Shown piece by piece: positions 24,165 to 33,906 of a stretch of 64,000 bases of DNA. This stretch comes from Gallionellaceae bacterium (GTDB lineage Bacteria; Pseudomonadota; Gammaproteobacteria; Burkholderiales; Gallionellaceae), in contig DAIDMQ010000042.1 in NCBI GenBank assembly GCA_027448945.1, positions 1 to 64,000 of the forward strand. The letters run 5' to 3'. A model generated the notes under the pieces. It did not search any database. It had not been told where the DNA came from and saw nothing but the letters and a program-made list of their open reading frames with translations. How positions within the stretch are numbered: position 1 is the stretch's first letter; each line of letters opens with the position of its first letter. The translations under genes were made by a program, and so were the position numbers.

Positions 24165-27059
24165 TCACCCCAACTTGCTGCGCTGGGCTTGCAACTGTTC
24201 TAGCGTAGTTCCGAACGCTTCCATACGTTTCTTTTCTTGCTCCACCACGGCTGCGGGTGCGCGGGCGACGAAGCTTTCGTTGCCTAGCTTGGCTTGTGCT
24301 TTGTTGATCTCGTTGCTCAAACGGGTAATCTCTTTGTCCAAGCGCTCACGTTCGGCAGCCACGTCGATCTCCACTTTCAGCATCAGCTTGAAATTGCCGA
24401 CGATGGAAACGGGCGCATCGCCTTCTGGCAGTTCCGCCACCACATTCACTACGCTCAACTTGGCAAGGCTGCTGATGTAAGGTGCGAGTGCGTTTAACAC
24501 TGTCGCATCGCCCGCAGCGATAAGCGGTACACGTGCGGCAGGTGATAGATTCATCTCGCTGCGCAGACTGCGGCATGCGTTGATGAGCGCTTGCAGCAGT
24601 GTAATCCGAGCGGTGGCGTCTGCATCGATCTTGTTGGCATCAGCCTTGGGATAGGCTTGCATCATGATGCTGTCACCCGTTTTGCCGGCAAGCGGCGCAA
24701 CGGTCTGCCACAGTTCTTCGGTGATGAACGGGATGATGGGGTGCGCCAGTCGCAACATGACTTCAAGCACGCGCACCACGTTGCGTCGTGTGCCGCGTTG
24801 TTGTGCTTCGTTGCCGTTCGCCATCTGCACTTTGGCCAGCTCCACATACCAGTCGCAGTAAGTGTTCCAAACCAGCTCGTATACAGTGCGTGCCGCCATG
24901 TCGAAACGATAGTCGGCGAAGTGCTGCGCCAACTCTGATTCGGCTTGCTGCAATTGGTTGTTCATCCAGTGATCGGCCGCCGAGAGTTCGATAGGCAGTG
25001 ATACATCCAGACCCACGTCCTTACCCTCGCAATTCATCAACACGAAACGGGAGGCATTCCATAGCTTATTGCAGAAGTTGCGGTAGCCCTCGCAGCGCTG
25101 CATGTCGAACTTGATATCGCGGCCTGGCGAGGCGAGTGAAGCGAAAGTGAAACGCAAGGCATCGGTGCCGAAGGCGGTGATACCGTCGGGGAATTCTTTG
25201 CGCGTGCGCTTCTCGATCTTTTCCGCATCCTTCGGGTTCATCAATCCGGTGGTGCGTTTTTTCACCAAGTCTTCGAGGGTTATGCCGTCGATCAGGTCGA
25301 TGGGGTCGAGCACGTTGCCCTTGGATTTGGACATCTTCTGACCTTCCGCATCGCGAATCAGGCCATGGACATAAACATCCTTGAACGGGATCTGGCCGGT
25401 GATGTGCTTGGTCATCATCACCATGCGCGCCACCCAGAAGAAGATGATGTCGAAACCGGTGACCAACACCGACGAAGGCAGGTATTGCTGCACGAATTCA
25501 TTTTGCGCATCGAACGGCTTGGACATATCCCAGTCCAGCGTGGAAAACGGCCACAGCGCGGATGAGAACCAAGTGTCGAGCACATCGTTGTCGCGGGTTA
25601 GCTGGCCTGCGTAGCCCGCTTTGTCGGCCAGCTTGCGTGCTTCGGCTTCGTCGTGCGCAACAAACACTTCGCCGTTCACGCCGTACCACGCCGGGATCTG
25701 ATGCCCCCACCACAATTGGCGCGAAATGCACCAGTCCTGGATGTTGTTCAGCCACTGGTTGTAGGTGTTCACCCAGTTCTCGGGATAGAACTTGATCTCG
25801 CCCGAGCTCACGCATTCCAGCGCCTGTTCGGTGATACTCTTGCCGCCGTCGCCCGGCTTGCTCATGGCGACGAACCACTGGTCGGTCAGCATTGGCTCGA
25901 TGACTACGCCGGTACGATCACCGCGCGGCACTTTGACTTTGTGCTTGTCGGCTTTGATGAACAGGCCTGCCGCTTCGAGGTCGGCGCAGATCTGTTTGCG
26001 TGCTTCAAAACGATCAAGCCCTTGGTATTTCTCCGGGATGATTTGAACAACTTCATGATGATCCCAGGCTTGTCTGACCGCTTCTTTCGTAGTGTCAGAT
26101 TTGATGTTTAGTGTTGTATTTGTTCGCCCTTTGATTTTTCCATCAAGAGTGAACACGGAAATCATAGGCAGTCCATGGCGCTGACCGACGGCATAGTCGT
26201 TGAAGTCATGCGCAGGCGTGACCTTCACCACCCCCGTGCCAAACTCCTTGTCCACATATTCGTCGGCAATGACGGGGATGGTGCGGTCGCACAGCGGCAG
26301 CGTCACTTGCTTGCCGATCAGGTGTTTGTAGCGCTCATCTTCGGGATGCACCATCACGGCCACGTCGCCCAGCATGGTTTCGGGGCGAGTGGTGGCAACC
26401 GTGAGATGTCCACTGCCGTCCGCCAGCGGATAGCGGATGTGATACATGAAGCCGTCTTCTTCCTCTTGCACCACTTCCAGATCGGAGACGGCTGTGTGCA
26501 GTTTCGGGTCCCAGTTCACTAGGCGCTTGCCGCGATAGATCAGGCCTTCGTTGAACAGGCGCACGAAGGTCTCGGTGACAGTCTTGTTCAATGCGGGGTC
26601 CATGGTGAAACGTTCGCGCGACCAATCGGGCGAAGTGCCGAGGCGGCGCATCTGGCGGGTGATGGTAGAGCCGGAATGTTCTTTCCACTCCCACACTTTT
26701 TCGAGAAACTTCTCGCGACCCAAGTCGTGGCGCGACACACCTTGCGCATCGAGTTGACGCTCCACCACGATCTGAGTGGCGATACCCGCATGGTCGGTGC
26801 CCGGTTGCCACAAGGTGTTGTCACCCTTCATGCGGTGATAACGAGTCAACGTGTCCATCAGTGTTTGATTGAAGCCATGACCCATGTGCAGCGTGCCGGT
26901 CACATTAGGTGGCGGCAGCTGGATGCAGAATGATGCTTGCTTGTTCGCATCCAGCCCGGCTTTGAAATAGCCAGCCTGCTCCCACTTGGGATACCAATGC
27001 TCTTCTACGTTCTTGGGGTCAAAGCTCTTGGCGAGCTCGTTATTTTTTGCTTGTTCCAT
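24165..27059 (-). CDS. valS: Valyl-tRNA synthetase
   Basis: 964 aa, full length class I synthetase. It charges tRNA-Val. [14 protein letters not shown] carries the HIGH-type motif, and [12 protein letters not shown] carries KMSKS near residue 570. The editing (CP1) region lies between them ([21 protein letters not shown]). The anticodon-binding domain and a C-terminal coiled coil ([19 protein letters not shown], about 895-960) complete the family layout. It is read in the same direction as holC and the small gene upstream, 150 bases downstream of the latter. Confidence 0.98.
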   Translation of the reverse strand: MEQAKNNELAKSFDPKNVEEHWYPKWEQAGYFKAGLDANKQASFCIQLPPPNVTGTLHMGHGFNQTLMDTLTRYHRMKGDNTLWQPGTDHAGIATQIVVERQLDAQGVSRHDLGREKFLEKVWEWKEHSGSTITRQMRRLGTSPDWSRERFTMDPALNKTVTETFVRLFNEGLIYRGKRLVNWDPKLHTAVSDLEVVQEEEDGFMYHIRYPLADGSGHLTVATTRPETMLGDVAVMVHPEDERYKHLIGKQVTLPLCDRTIPVIADEYVDKEFGTGVVKVTPAHDFNDYAVGQRHGLPMISVFTLDGKIKGRTNTTLNIKSDTTKEAVRQAWDHHEVVQIIPEKYQGLDRFEARKQICADLEAAGLFIKADKHKVKVPRGDRTGVVIEPMLTDQWFVAMSKPGDGGKSITEQALECVSSGEIKFYPENWVNTYNQWLNNIQDWCISRQLWWGHQIPAWYGVNGEVFVAHDEAEARKLADKAGYAGQLTRDNDVLDTWFSSALWPFSTLDWDMSKPFDAQNEFVQQYLPSSVLVTGFDIIFFWVARMVMMTKHITGQIPFKDVYVHGLIRDAEGQKMSKSKGNVLDPIDLIDGITLEDLVKKRTTGLMNPKDAEKIEKRTRKEFPDGITAFGTDALRFTFASLASPGRDIKFDMQRCEGYRNFCNKLWNASRFVLMNCEGKDVGLDVSLPIELSAADHWMNNQLQQAESELAQHFADYRFDMAARTVYELVWNTYCDWYVELAKVQMANGNEAQQRGTRRNVVRVLEVMLRLAHPIIPFITEELWQTVAPLAGKTGDSIMMQAYPKADANKIDADATARITLLQALINACRSLRSEMNLSPAARVPLIAAGDATVLNALAPYISSLAKLSVVNVVAELPEGDAPVSIVGNFKLMLKVEIDVAAERERLDKEITRLSNEINKAQAKLGNESFVARAPAAVVEQEKKRMEAFGTTLEQLQAQRSKLG

Positions 27060-27209
27060 GATCTGATGTCCGAGGGCTGCAACGCGCGATTAAGCGCGGG
27101 TCGAAAGGGGCGGAATTATAAAGCAGGATGAGGGCGTTAGGATGCAGGATTCGGGGCTCAGGATACAGAAAACCGGTGCATCTATTAACTGAATCCCGTG
27201 TTCTGCATC

Positions 27210-27719
27210 TTATTTCCTAAGAACATTACGTAACAACTCTGGCAGTTCGTCTTTCAGTTCCGAGATGGCAAGCTTGACGGCCTGATGATGCAAATGTTCG
27301 AAATGACGGTTGAGCTTTTCAGTGAAAATGGTTTCCAGCCTGCTTTCAAAATGGCTGACCAGTTGCTGCATCTCTTCTTCGCTGATACGGGTTTCCAAGA
27401 TAGCCTCCGGAGGCGCTACCAATGTTGCCGCAATACTTGTAGGCTCGGGCGTCGTATAGGGTATGGAGGTGGGGGCGGTGACCTCTGTTGCTAAGTTCGT
27501 ATTCCAGATCAACTCGGATGCCAAGTGCGCGATGGAGTAGGGGTCGAAGTTTGCATCCACACTGGCCTCAGACGCGATTACCTTGGGCATAGTCTCGGCC
27601 GAATTTGTATCTGCGGGCACCACGATTTCGGTGAGCATCGGGATGTCCAGCGACGTCTCCTCCGCTCTGAGGATGTCTGTGAGCAGGGGCAGGTCTTCGG
27701 GGTTGGTTGTGGGACTCAT
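27210..27719 (-). CDS. Conserved hypothetical protein between holC and valS (DUF2486-like)
   Basis: 169 aa, acidic and soluble. The first two thirds are low complexity (Thr, Pro, Ala, Glu rich). The C-terminal 60 residues form a predicted amphipathic helix region (EEEMQQLVSHFESRLETIF, HHQAVKLAISELKDELPE). The start codon overlaps the holC stop by four bases, so it is translationally coupled to holC. Betaproteobacteria often carry a protein of this kind at this place; I associate it with DUF2486 from memory, without a search. Function unknown. Confidence 0.75.
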   Translation of the reverse strand: MSPTTNPEDLPLLTDILRAEETSLDIPMLTEIVVPADTNSAETMPKVIASEASVDANFDPYSIAHLASELIWNTNLATEVTAPTSIPYTTPEPTSIAATLVAPPEAILETRISEEEMQQLVSHFESRLETIFTEKLNRHFEHLHHQAVKLAISELKDELPELLRNVLRK

Positions 27720-28141
27720 GCTTTGGCACTCAGGTCGAAGTGGCGCAACTCGTAGCCGCGATCACGATAGAACTTATAGCGCTCTCTACCGCGCAGGCTG
27801 TCTTGCTCGTCACGACTGACCAACTCTATGACACGTTCGAAGCGGCTGAAGTACCCCGGCGTCTCTGCATGCAAACTGATGTATAGCTCATGATGCGGAA
27901 ACTTACCTTCAGTTTGTGCAAGTAGAACGGGTGTGTCTGATGCCTCGTCTGCAGCCGAGGCGCAGTGCGGGATGAAGGCGGTAGGCGGGTAGTGCCATAG
28001 CATCTGATCCAAAGCCTTGTAGCTTGTGTCATCAGGTGTGCCGATGACGACACGCATGCCGTTCTGTAACGCTTTTTGGCTGAGCTGACAAGCGGTGCGT
28101 AGCTTGTCATCACAACCTGTATAGAAATCGACTTTAGTCAT
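27716..28141 (-). CDS. holC: DNA polymerase III chi subunit
   Basis: 141 aa, the usual length. The N-terminal VDFYTGCDDKLRTACQLSQKA and the LWHYPPTAFIPHC block match HolC. It links the clamp loader to single-stranded DNA-binding protein at the replication fork. In many proteobacteria it lies between pepA and valS, as here. It overlaps the following small gene by four bases. Confidence 0.93.
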   Translation of the reverse strand: MTKVDFYTGCDDKLRTACQLSQKALQNGMRVVIGTPDDTSYKALDQMLWHYPPTAFIPHCASAADEASDTPVLLAQTEGKFPHHELYISLHAETPGYFSRFERVIELVSRDEQDSLRGRERYKFYRDRGYELRHFDLSAKA

Positions 28142-28244
28142 TTAATGAAACCAGCTAGTCAAAATAAACGCGACTTTGAGTTGAGGGGCTCGATACACAT
28201 CTTCCGATAACGGATGGATCTCACTACCTTCAAATCATCCTACA

Positions 28245-29732
28245 TTACTTGGATGATGCGCGATCGATAAGGTATTGGGTCAGCAACGGTACAGGCCTAC
28301 CAGTCGCACCTTTATCTTTGCCTGATCTCCAAGCCGTACCTGCGATATCCAAATGTGCCCAGCGGAAATCCTTGGTGAAGCGCGACAAGAAACATGCCGC
28401 AGTGATGCTACCACCCGCTCTCCCGCCGATGTTCTGCATGTCGGCAAAGTTGCTGTCGAGCTGTTGTTGATAGTCATCCCACATAGGCATATGCCAAGCA
28501 CGGTCATGCGCAGTATCGCCCGCTTTGAGCAGCTCTTGTGCTAGCGAGCCATCATTGCTGAACAAGCCGCTGGCTATATGGCCCAGAGCGATGATGCAGG
28601 CACCTGTAAGCGTAGCGATGTCGATGACGGTATCGGGTTCGAAGCGAGCCGAGTAGGTCAGCGCATCACACAGTACCAAACGCCCTTCGGCATCGGTGTT
28701 GAGTATTTCTATGGTCTGGCCTGACATGCTCTTGACGATGTCGCCGGGCTTGCTGGCGGAACCGTCGGGCAAATTTTCGCTGCTGGGAATGACAATCACG
28801 ACATTGAGTTTTAGTTTCATCTCGGCAATCGCTTGCATAGTACCCAGCACACTGGCCGCACCGCACATGTCGTATTTCATCTCATCCATCTCGGCGCCGG
28901 GTTTGATTGAAATGCCGCCGGAGTCAAAAGTGATACCTTTGCCGACCAGCACGACGGGCTTTTGCTTTTTGTCGGCACCCTGATATTCCAAAGTGATGAG
29001 CTTGGCGGGTTGACGACTGCCGTGCGACACCGACAGTAGCGCATGCATACCCAGTTTCTCCATGTCTTTTTCTTCCAAGACGGTGACTTTGAGCTTGTAT
29101 TTCTGGGCCATCTCTTTGGCTTGTTCGGCCAAGTAAGTCGGTGTACAGATGTTGCCTGGCAAATTACCTAGCGTCTTGGTCAATGCAATACCGCTGGCCG
29201 TCGCACTTGCCTGTTCCAATACGGTTGAAGCGACGGCGCCGGGTTTATCGGCACAGCCAAGCATGAGTTTTCGTAATGTCGGTGCCGAAGCTGGCGCGCT
29301 TTTTAACTGGTCGCAGCGGAATACCGACTCGGACGCCAACAGCACGCACTGCTTGATCTTCCAGGCTTCGTCGCGATCTTTTACGCTCAAGTCGGTGAGG
29401 TAGAGCGCCGCATCTTTGCCGGCGGTCTTGTGCAAGGCGGTCATACAAGCGCGGACGGCATCCAAATATTGCTTGGCGCCGAAATCGGCCGCTTTGCCCA
29501 AACCGACTAGCAATACGCGCTCGGCAGTGATGCCGGCGACACGTTGCAGGATCAGGGTGCTTCCCAGTTTGCCTTCCATATCACCTTGAGCGATGACATC
29601 GCTGAGGTGATTCTGTGCGGCGCGATCCAGGGACTGACCTGCAGCGGTGAGTTTGCCTCGTGAATACACACCCACCACTACACAAGCACTGCGCTGTTTT
29701 TCCGGACTGCTTTGTTTTATGCTAAATTCCAC
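28245..29732 (-). CDS. pepA: Leucyl aminopeptidase (M17)
   Basis: 495 aa. The N-terminal macro-like domain precedes the M17 catalytic domain. The two-metal site is visible in VGKGITFDSGGISIKPG and in the signature NTDAEGRLVLCDAL; the catalytic Lys and Arg lie in these blocks. It removes N-terminal residues from peptides in the cytosol; some PepA proteins also bind DNA. The GTG start has GAGGAG seven bases upstream. It is divergent from lptF with only 32 bases between starts, as in many gammaproteobacteria and betaproteobacteria. Confidence 0.97.
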   Translation of the reverse strand: MEFSIKQSSPEKQRSACVVVGVYSRGKLTAAGQSLDRAAQNHLSDVIAQGDMEGKLGSTLILQRVAGITAERVLLVGLGKAADFGAKQYLDAVRACMTALHKTAGKDAALYLTDLSVKDRDEAWKIKQCVLLASESVFRCDQLKSAPASAPTLRKLMLGCADKPGAVASTVLEQASATASGIALTKTLGNLPGNICTPTYLAEQAKEMAQKYKLKVTVLEEKDMEKLGMHALLSVSHGSRQPAKLITLEYQGADKKQKPVVLVGKGITFDSGGISIKPGAEMDEMKYDMCGAASVLGTMQAIAEMKLKLNVVIVIPSSENLPDGSASKPGDIVKSMSGQTIEILNTDAEGRLVLCDALTYSARFEPDTVIDIATLTGACIIALGHIASGLFSNDGSLAQELLKAGDTAHDRAWHMPMWDDYQQQLDSNFADMQNIGGRAGGSITAACFLSRFTKDFRWAHLDIAGTAWRSGKDKGATGRPVPLLTQYLIDRASSK

Positions 29733-29764
29733 GCGCTGCTCCTCAAATTAAATACACTGTTCTA

Positions 29765-30898
29765 ATGTCCGATTATCCGCAAACTCAAGCCATAAAGTCA
29801 AAGCAACCACGCAGAGGCGTTTTTCAGCGGGCCTTGGTGCGAGAGTTTGCGAACAATGGGATGTTGTTGTTCTCTGTGTTGCTTGCCATCGTCGTCATCA
29901 GTCAGCTCATACGATTCTTGGGTGAAGCAGTCAGCGGCCGTTTGGCGGTAGATGGCGTATTGGCGATGTTGGCCTTCAGTGCGATGAATTATCTGCCAGT
30001 ACTGCTCTCCATAAGTCTCTTTTTGTCCATTTTGCTGACCATGTCGCGCGCCTATCGCGATAGCGAGATGGTGGTGTGGTTCGGCTCGGGCATCTCGCTG
30101 AGCTATTGGGTACGTCCGGTTTTGACTTACGCACTGCCGGTAGTGGCAGTCATCGCCTTATTGAGTCTGCTCTTGTCACCCTGGTCATTGTCCAAGGCAG
30201 AAGAGTATAAGCACACTTTGGAGAGTCGTGACGATGTGACGGCTGCGACACCGGGAACTTTCCGCGAATCCAAGCAGGCGGATCGGGTCTACTTCGTCGA
30301 TAACGCCGAGATGGGATCTAATCGAGTGGGCAATATCTTCGTGCAGTCTGATCAGAATGGTAAGTTGGGTACCATGATGGCGAAGCAAGGCTTGCAGGAG
30401 ACCAAGCCGAATGGAGACCGATTTCTGGTGCTATTGAAAGGCACGCGCTATGAAGGTACGCCAGGACAGATGGATTACCGCGTAGTCGAATTCGACCGTT
30501 ACGCGGTGCGTATCGATAGTATGCCCGCAAAGCAGGGCATGTCTAATCTGAATGCCAAGTCCACCATGGACTTGATTAATGAGCCGACGCCTTGGAATCT
30601 TGCCATGCTGGAATGGCGCGTTGGACTGCCGCTCAGCGCAACAATATTGGCATTGTTGGCGATCCCCTTGAGCTATGTGAACCACCGTGCTGGACGCTCT
30701 TACAATCTCATCGTCGCACTCGTGTTGTACATGTTGTACACGAACATGATCAGCGTGACTAATAGTTGGGTGGGGCAGCAAAAGATATCTCCCCTTCTGG
30801 GTATATTGGGCTTGCACAGTTTGATGCTAGCGCTCGCCGTGGGCCTGTTGTATTGGCGTATGTCGCTGATGACGGTGCGTAGGATGTTCAAACGATGA
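29765..30898 (+). CDS. lptF: LPS export ABC transporter permease LptF
   Basis: 377 aa. Six membrane helices in the YjgP/YjgQ layout: three before and three after a periplasmic beta-jellyroll domain (about 140-265). The N-terminal VREFANNGMLLF and LPVLLSISLFLSILLT are typical. With LptG and LptB2 it extracts lipopolysaccharide from the inner membrane for transport to the cell surface. Its TGA overlaps the lptG ATG by three bases. Confidence 0.95.
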   Translation: MSDYPQTQAIKSKQPRRGVFQRALVREFANNGMLLFSVLLAIVVISQLIRFLGEAVSGRLAVDGVLAMLAFSAMNYLPVLLSISLFLSILLTMSRAYRDSEMVVWFGSGISLSYWVRPVLTYALPVVAVIALLSLLLSPWSLSKAEEYKHTLESRDDVTAATPGTFRESKQADRVYFVDNAEMGSNRVGNIFVQSDQNGKLGTMMAKQGLQETKPNGDRFLVLLKGTRYEGTPGQMDYRVVEFDRYAVRIDSMPAKQGMSNLNAKSTMDLINEPTPWNLAMLEWRVGLPLSATILALLAIPLSYVNHRAGRSYNLIVALVLYMLYTNMISVTNSWVGQQKISPLLGILGLHSLMLALAVGLLYWRMSLMTVRRMFKR

Positions 30899-31971
30899 AA
30901 ACTTTGACACGTTATCTGGCAAAACAGATCTATGGCAGTGTTGGTTTGGTGTTCAGCGGACTGATACTGTTGTTTGCTTTCTTGGATTTTATTAATGAGC
31001 TCAATGATTTGGGGCAGGGTGACTATAGCTTGCCCTATGTCCTGCTATATGTTGCGCTGACGATACCGGGCCACATTTATGAATTATTCCCCGTCGCGGT
31101 ATTGGTAGGCGCGATATTGGCATTGGTGCAGATGTCGGCGAATTCCGAATTGACTGTATATCGAGCTTCAGGCGCCTCATTGGTGCAAATGGTTTATGCC
31201 TTGTTTAAGATTGCTTTGCCGCTGGTGATTTTGAGTTTGGCCTTTGGCGAGTTTGTTGCTCCTCCAAGTGAACGTATGGCACAACAACTCAGGATGCGGG
31301 CAACGAATACATCCGTCACTTTGAAGGAGTTTCGCTCCGGTGTTTGGGTCAAAGACGAGCAGAGCTTCGTCAATGTGAAGAATGTAATGCCTGACACCAG
31401 TCTGAACGATATTTCAATCTACCAATTTGACGACCAATATCATTTGATCTCCATCATTCAGGCCAAGCATGGAAGCTTTGTCGAAGCCGGTTTGTGGCGG
31501 CTTGAGGATGCAGTGGAGACGCTATTTGTGAATGGCACGACCAAGGTCGATACCAAGGCCAGTCAGGAATGGCGCTCGTCCCTCAACCCAAATTTGCTCA
31601 GTGTGTTGCTGGTTGTACCCGAACAGATGTCGGCATTGAGTCTTTATCAGTACATACAGCATCTGCGTGACAACCATCAGCAGAGCACACGCTACGAGAT
31701 ATCCATGTGGAACAAGCTGACTAACCCTTTGGCAGTATGGGTGATGATGATCTTGGCGCTACCGTTCGCCGGTCACCAGCATCGTTCCAGTGGTATAGGC
31801 AGCAAGATATTCTTGGGTATCGTGCTGGGACTGTCCTTTCACTTCTTTGGACGCCTGTTTGCCAGCTTGGGTGCATTGAATAATTGGCAACCCTTGATGA
31901 GTGCCAGTGCGATGACAGTGGCTTATCTGATGATAGGTGTGACTATGCTGTGGTGGACCGAGCGTCGCTAA
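30895..31971 (+). CDS. lptG: LPS export ABC transporter permease LptG
   Basis: 358 aa. Same layout as LptF: MKTLTRYLAKQIYGSVG, ELFPVAVLVGAI, a periplasmic domain (about 135-265) and three final helices (NPLAVWVMMILALPF, GRLFASLGALNNW). It forms the LptFG heterodimer with LptB2. It is translationally coupled to lptF. Confidence 0.95.
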   Translation: MKTLTRYLAKQIYGSVGLVFSGLILLFAFLDFINELNDLGQGDYSLPYVLLYVALTIPGHIYELFPVAVLVGAILALVQMSANSELTVYRASGASLVQMVYALFKIALPLVILSLAFGEFVAPPSERMAQQLRMRATNTSVTLKEFRSGVWVKDEQSFVNVKNVMPDTSLNDISIYQFDDQYHLISIIQAKHGSFVEAGLWRLEDAVETLFVNGTTKVDTKASQEWRSSLNPNLLSVLLVVPEQMSALSLYQYIQHLRDNHQQSTRYEISMWNKLTNPLAVWVMMILALPFAGHQHRSSGIGSKIFLGIVLGLSFHFFGRLFASLGALNNWQPLMSASAMTVAYLMIGVTMLWWTERR

Positions 31972-31993
31972 TCAATTAACCCCAATTCGCTCA

Positions 31994-32127
31994 GGAAGCG
32001 CCGAATAAGTGTCTGCGCGGGCGCGTTGCCGCGTTGCGCGGTGCTAGCCTGTTCGCCTATCTACTTGATGTTTCGTGGTCTGCGCTCCGTGCGCTGCATA
32101 CAGCTCGCCGACTTATTCGGCGTTTCC
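31994..32127. repeat. 134-bp palindrome-ended intergenic element
   Basis: GGAAGCGCCGAATAAGT (31994-32010) and its near-perfect inverse complement (32111-32127, 16 of 17 matching) bound about 100 G+C-rich bases that contain further self-complementary segments. It lies between the convergent stops of lptG and the SulP gene. No transposase is present; it could be a small non-autonomous mobile element or a long terminator-like structure. Confidence 0.6.
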
Positions 32128-32168
32128 ATCGCGAAGATAAGGGCAGTATTTTACGTCTCTTGGCGAAA

Positions 32169-33857
32169 TCAGCCTTGATGAGCGAGCAAGTCCCGTGCGC
32201 GTGTCAGCGCATCTTCCAGATTGGCCGACACATTCCCCATGCCCAACTTGGTGAAGAACCCGGCCTGATGCATCAAGAAATATGGCTGGGTGTGGGGGCC
32301 ACACAAGATCAAGTGTTTACCCCGCTTAAGCAATTTCTCATGTAACGACTCCAATACATGCAGGGTGCTGGCATCCATGCTGATGACTTCGCTCATATTG
32401 AGGATGAGTACCTCGGGTTCGGTGTGTTGTTGATGCAATACGCTCTCTAATTTGTCGGCGACACCAAAGAACAGCGCGCCATACAAGCGGTAGATCAATA
32501 CGCCGGGTGGTGCCATTTTTCGCGCACGTGTTGCTTCGCCGTCATCCGGCATAGGGGTGTGTTCTTCTGAGAGTCGCACATCCGATAGCTCGGTCATTTT
32601 GCGGATGAAGAATATTGCCGAGAGTAATAATCCAACTTGTACGGCAACGGTTAGACCAAAGATCACGGTGAATAGAAAAGTGATTCCCATTACGACCAAA
32701 TCGCTTCTAGGATAGCCCTTGAGTCTGTGCAATACCTCCCACTCACCCATGTTGATCGCAACGATCAGCAAGATGGCGGCCAGCGAAGCGAGCGGGATGT
32801 ACTGAGCCCAGGGTGCGGCGATGAGGATGATGAGCAGTAAGGTCAGGGCGTGCACGATGCCGGAGATTGGACTTGATGCACCGGCACGCACATTGGTTGC
32901 CGTACGTGCAATCGCGCCAGTCGCGGGGATGCCACCAAAAAAGGGCGTCACGATATTGGCGATACCCTGAGCCATGAGCTCCTGATTTGGGTCGTGCTTG
33001 TCATCTATCATGCCATCCGCCACCGCAGCCGAGAGCAGCGATTCGATTGCGCCCAACAGGGCGATGGTGAAGGCCGGCATGATGAGGTGTCGTAGTGCGC
33101 CTATGGAGAAATCCGGCATGGTGAAGTCAGGCAAACCTTGAGGGATGCCTCCGAAACGCGTGCCTATGGTGTCTACAGGCAAGCTGAATACAGTCACGAT
33201 TAACGTGCCTAGGATCAGCGCCACGATGGGCGACGGGAAGTGTTGCGCCCATCTTTTGGGATAGAACCAGATCATGAGCGCGCTCAGGGTCGCAATCACA
33301 AAGGTGAGTGCATCGAAACTGGGCAGGGCATGCCAAAGTACGGCAATTTTGGCAAAGAACTCAGCCGGTAGCTCCTTGGTCTGCAAGCCCAGAAAGTCTT
33401 TGATTTCACTGAGCGCAATCAATACTGCGATGCCATTGGTAAAACCTGTAATGAGTGGACGCGGAAAATATTTGATCAAACTGCCCAGTTGAAAAGCCCC
33501 CATCAGCAGCAGCATTACGCCCGCCATGATGGTGCAGATGAGCAGGTTGGCGTAACCATATTGCGCGATGATGCCGTAGACGATAACGATGAAAGCGCCT
33601 GTAGGTCCGCCTATTTGCACCTTGGATCCACCCAGTGCAGAGATGATGAAGCCGGCGATGATGGCCGTGAATATGCCCGCTTCAGGTTTGGCACCGGAGG
33701 CGATCGCGAAGGCGATGGCTAAGGGGAGTGCGATGATGCCGACGGTGATGCCGGAGGTGAGATCGGTGCTGAATCTGGATCTATCGTAGCCGTGCATGGC
33801 ATCGATGAGACGGGGACGAAAATATTGCGAGAGTTTCTTCAAAATTATTTTATTCAT
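32169..33857 (-). CDS. SulP-family anion transporter with STAS domain
   Basis: 562 aa. About 12-14 membrane segments (residues 25-430) are followed by a cytosolic STAS domain (about 440-555). Signatures include LTSGITVGIIALPLAIAFAI near the start, GGPTGAFIVIVYG and GGIPATGAIARTATNVRAG. The STAS part has ILNMSEVISMDASTLHVLE. Family members carry sulfate, bicarbonate or other anions with sodium or protons; the substrate cannot be told here. It is convergent with lptG and follows sthA on the same strand after 49 bases. Confidence 0.92.
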   Translation of the reverse strand: MNKIILKKLSQYFRPRLIDAMHGYDRSRFSTDLTSGITVGIIALPLAIAFAIASGAKPEAGIFTAIIAGFIISALGGSKVQIGGPTGAFIVIVYGIIAQYGYANLLICTIMAGVMLLLMGAFQLGSLIKYFPRPLITGFTNGIAVLIALSEIKDFLGLQTKELPAEFFAKIAVLWHALPSFDALTFVIATLSALMIWFYPKRWAQHFPSPIVALILGTLIVTVFSLPVDTIGTRFGGIPQGLPDFTMPDFSIGALRHLIMPAFTIALLGAIESLLSAAVADGMIDDKHDPNQELMAQGIANIVTPFFGGIPATGAIARTATNVRAGASSPISGIVHALTLLLIILIAAPWAQYIPLASLAAILLIVAINMGEWEVLHRLKGYPRSDLVVMGITFLFTVIFGLTVAVQVGLLLSAIFFIRKMTELSDVRLSEEHTPMPDDGEATRARKMAPPGVLIYRLYGALFFGVADKLESVLHQQHTEPEVLILNMSEVISMDASTLHVLESLHEKLLKRGKHLILCGPHTQPYFLMHQAGFFTKLGMGNVSANLEDALTRARDLLAHQG

Positions 33858-33906
33858 GGCCGCTGTGTCAGCACCTCCCGAGGCTTGGTTAAATGCATTC
33901 CGGCCA

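Noticed and set aside
25653..26111. Frames antisense to valS
   Set aside because: Several overlapping open frames occur opposite this long gene; none has a start signal or coherent domain.
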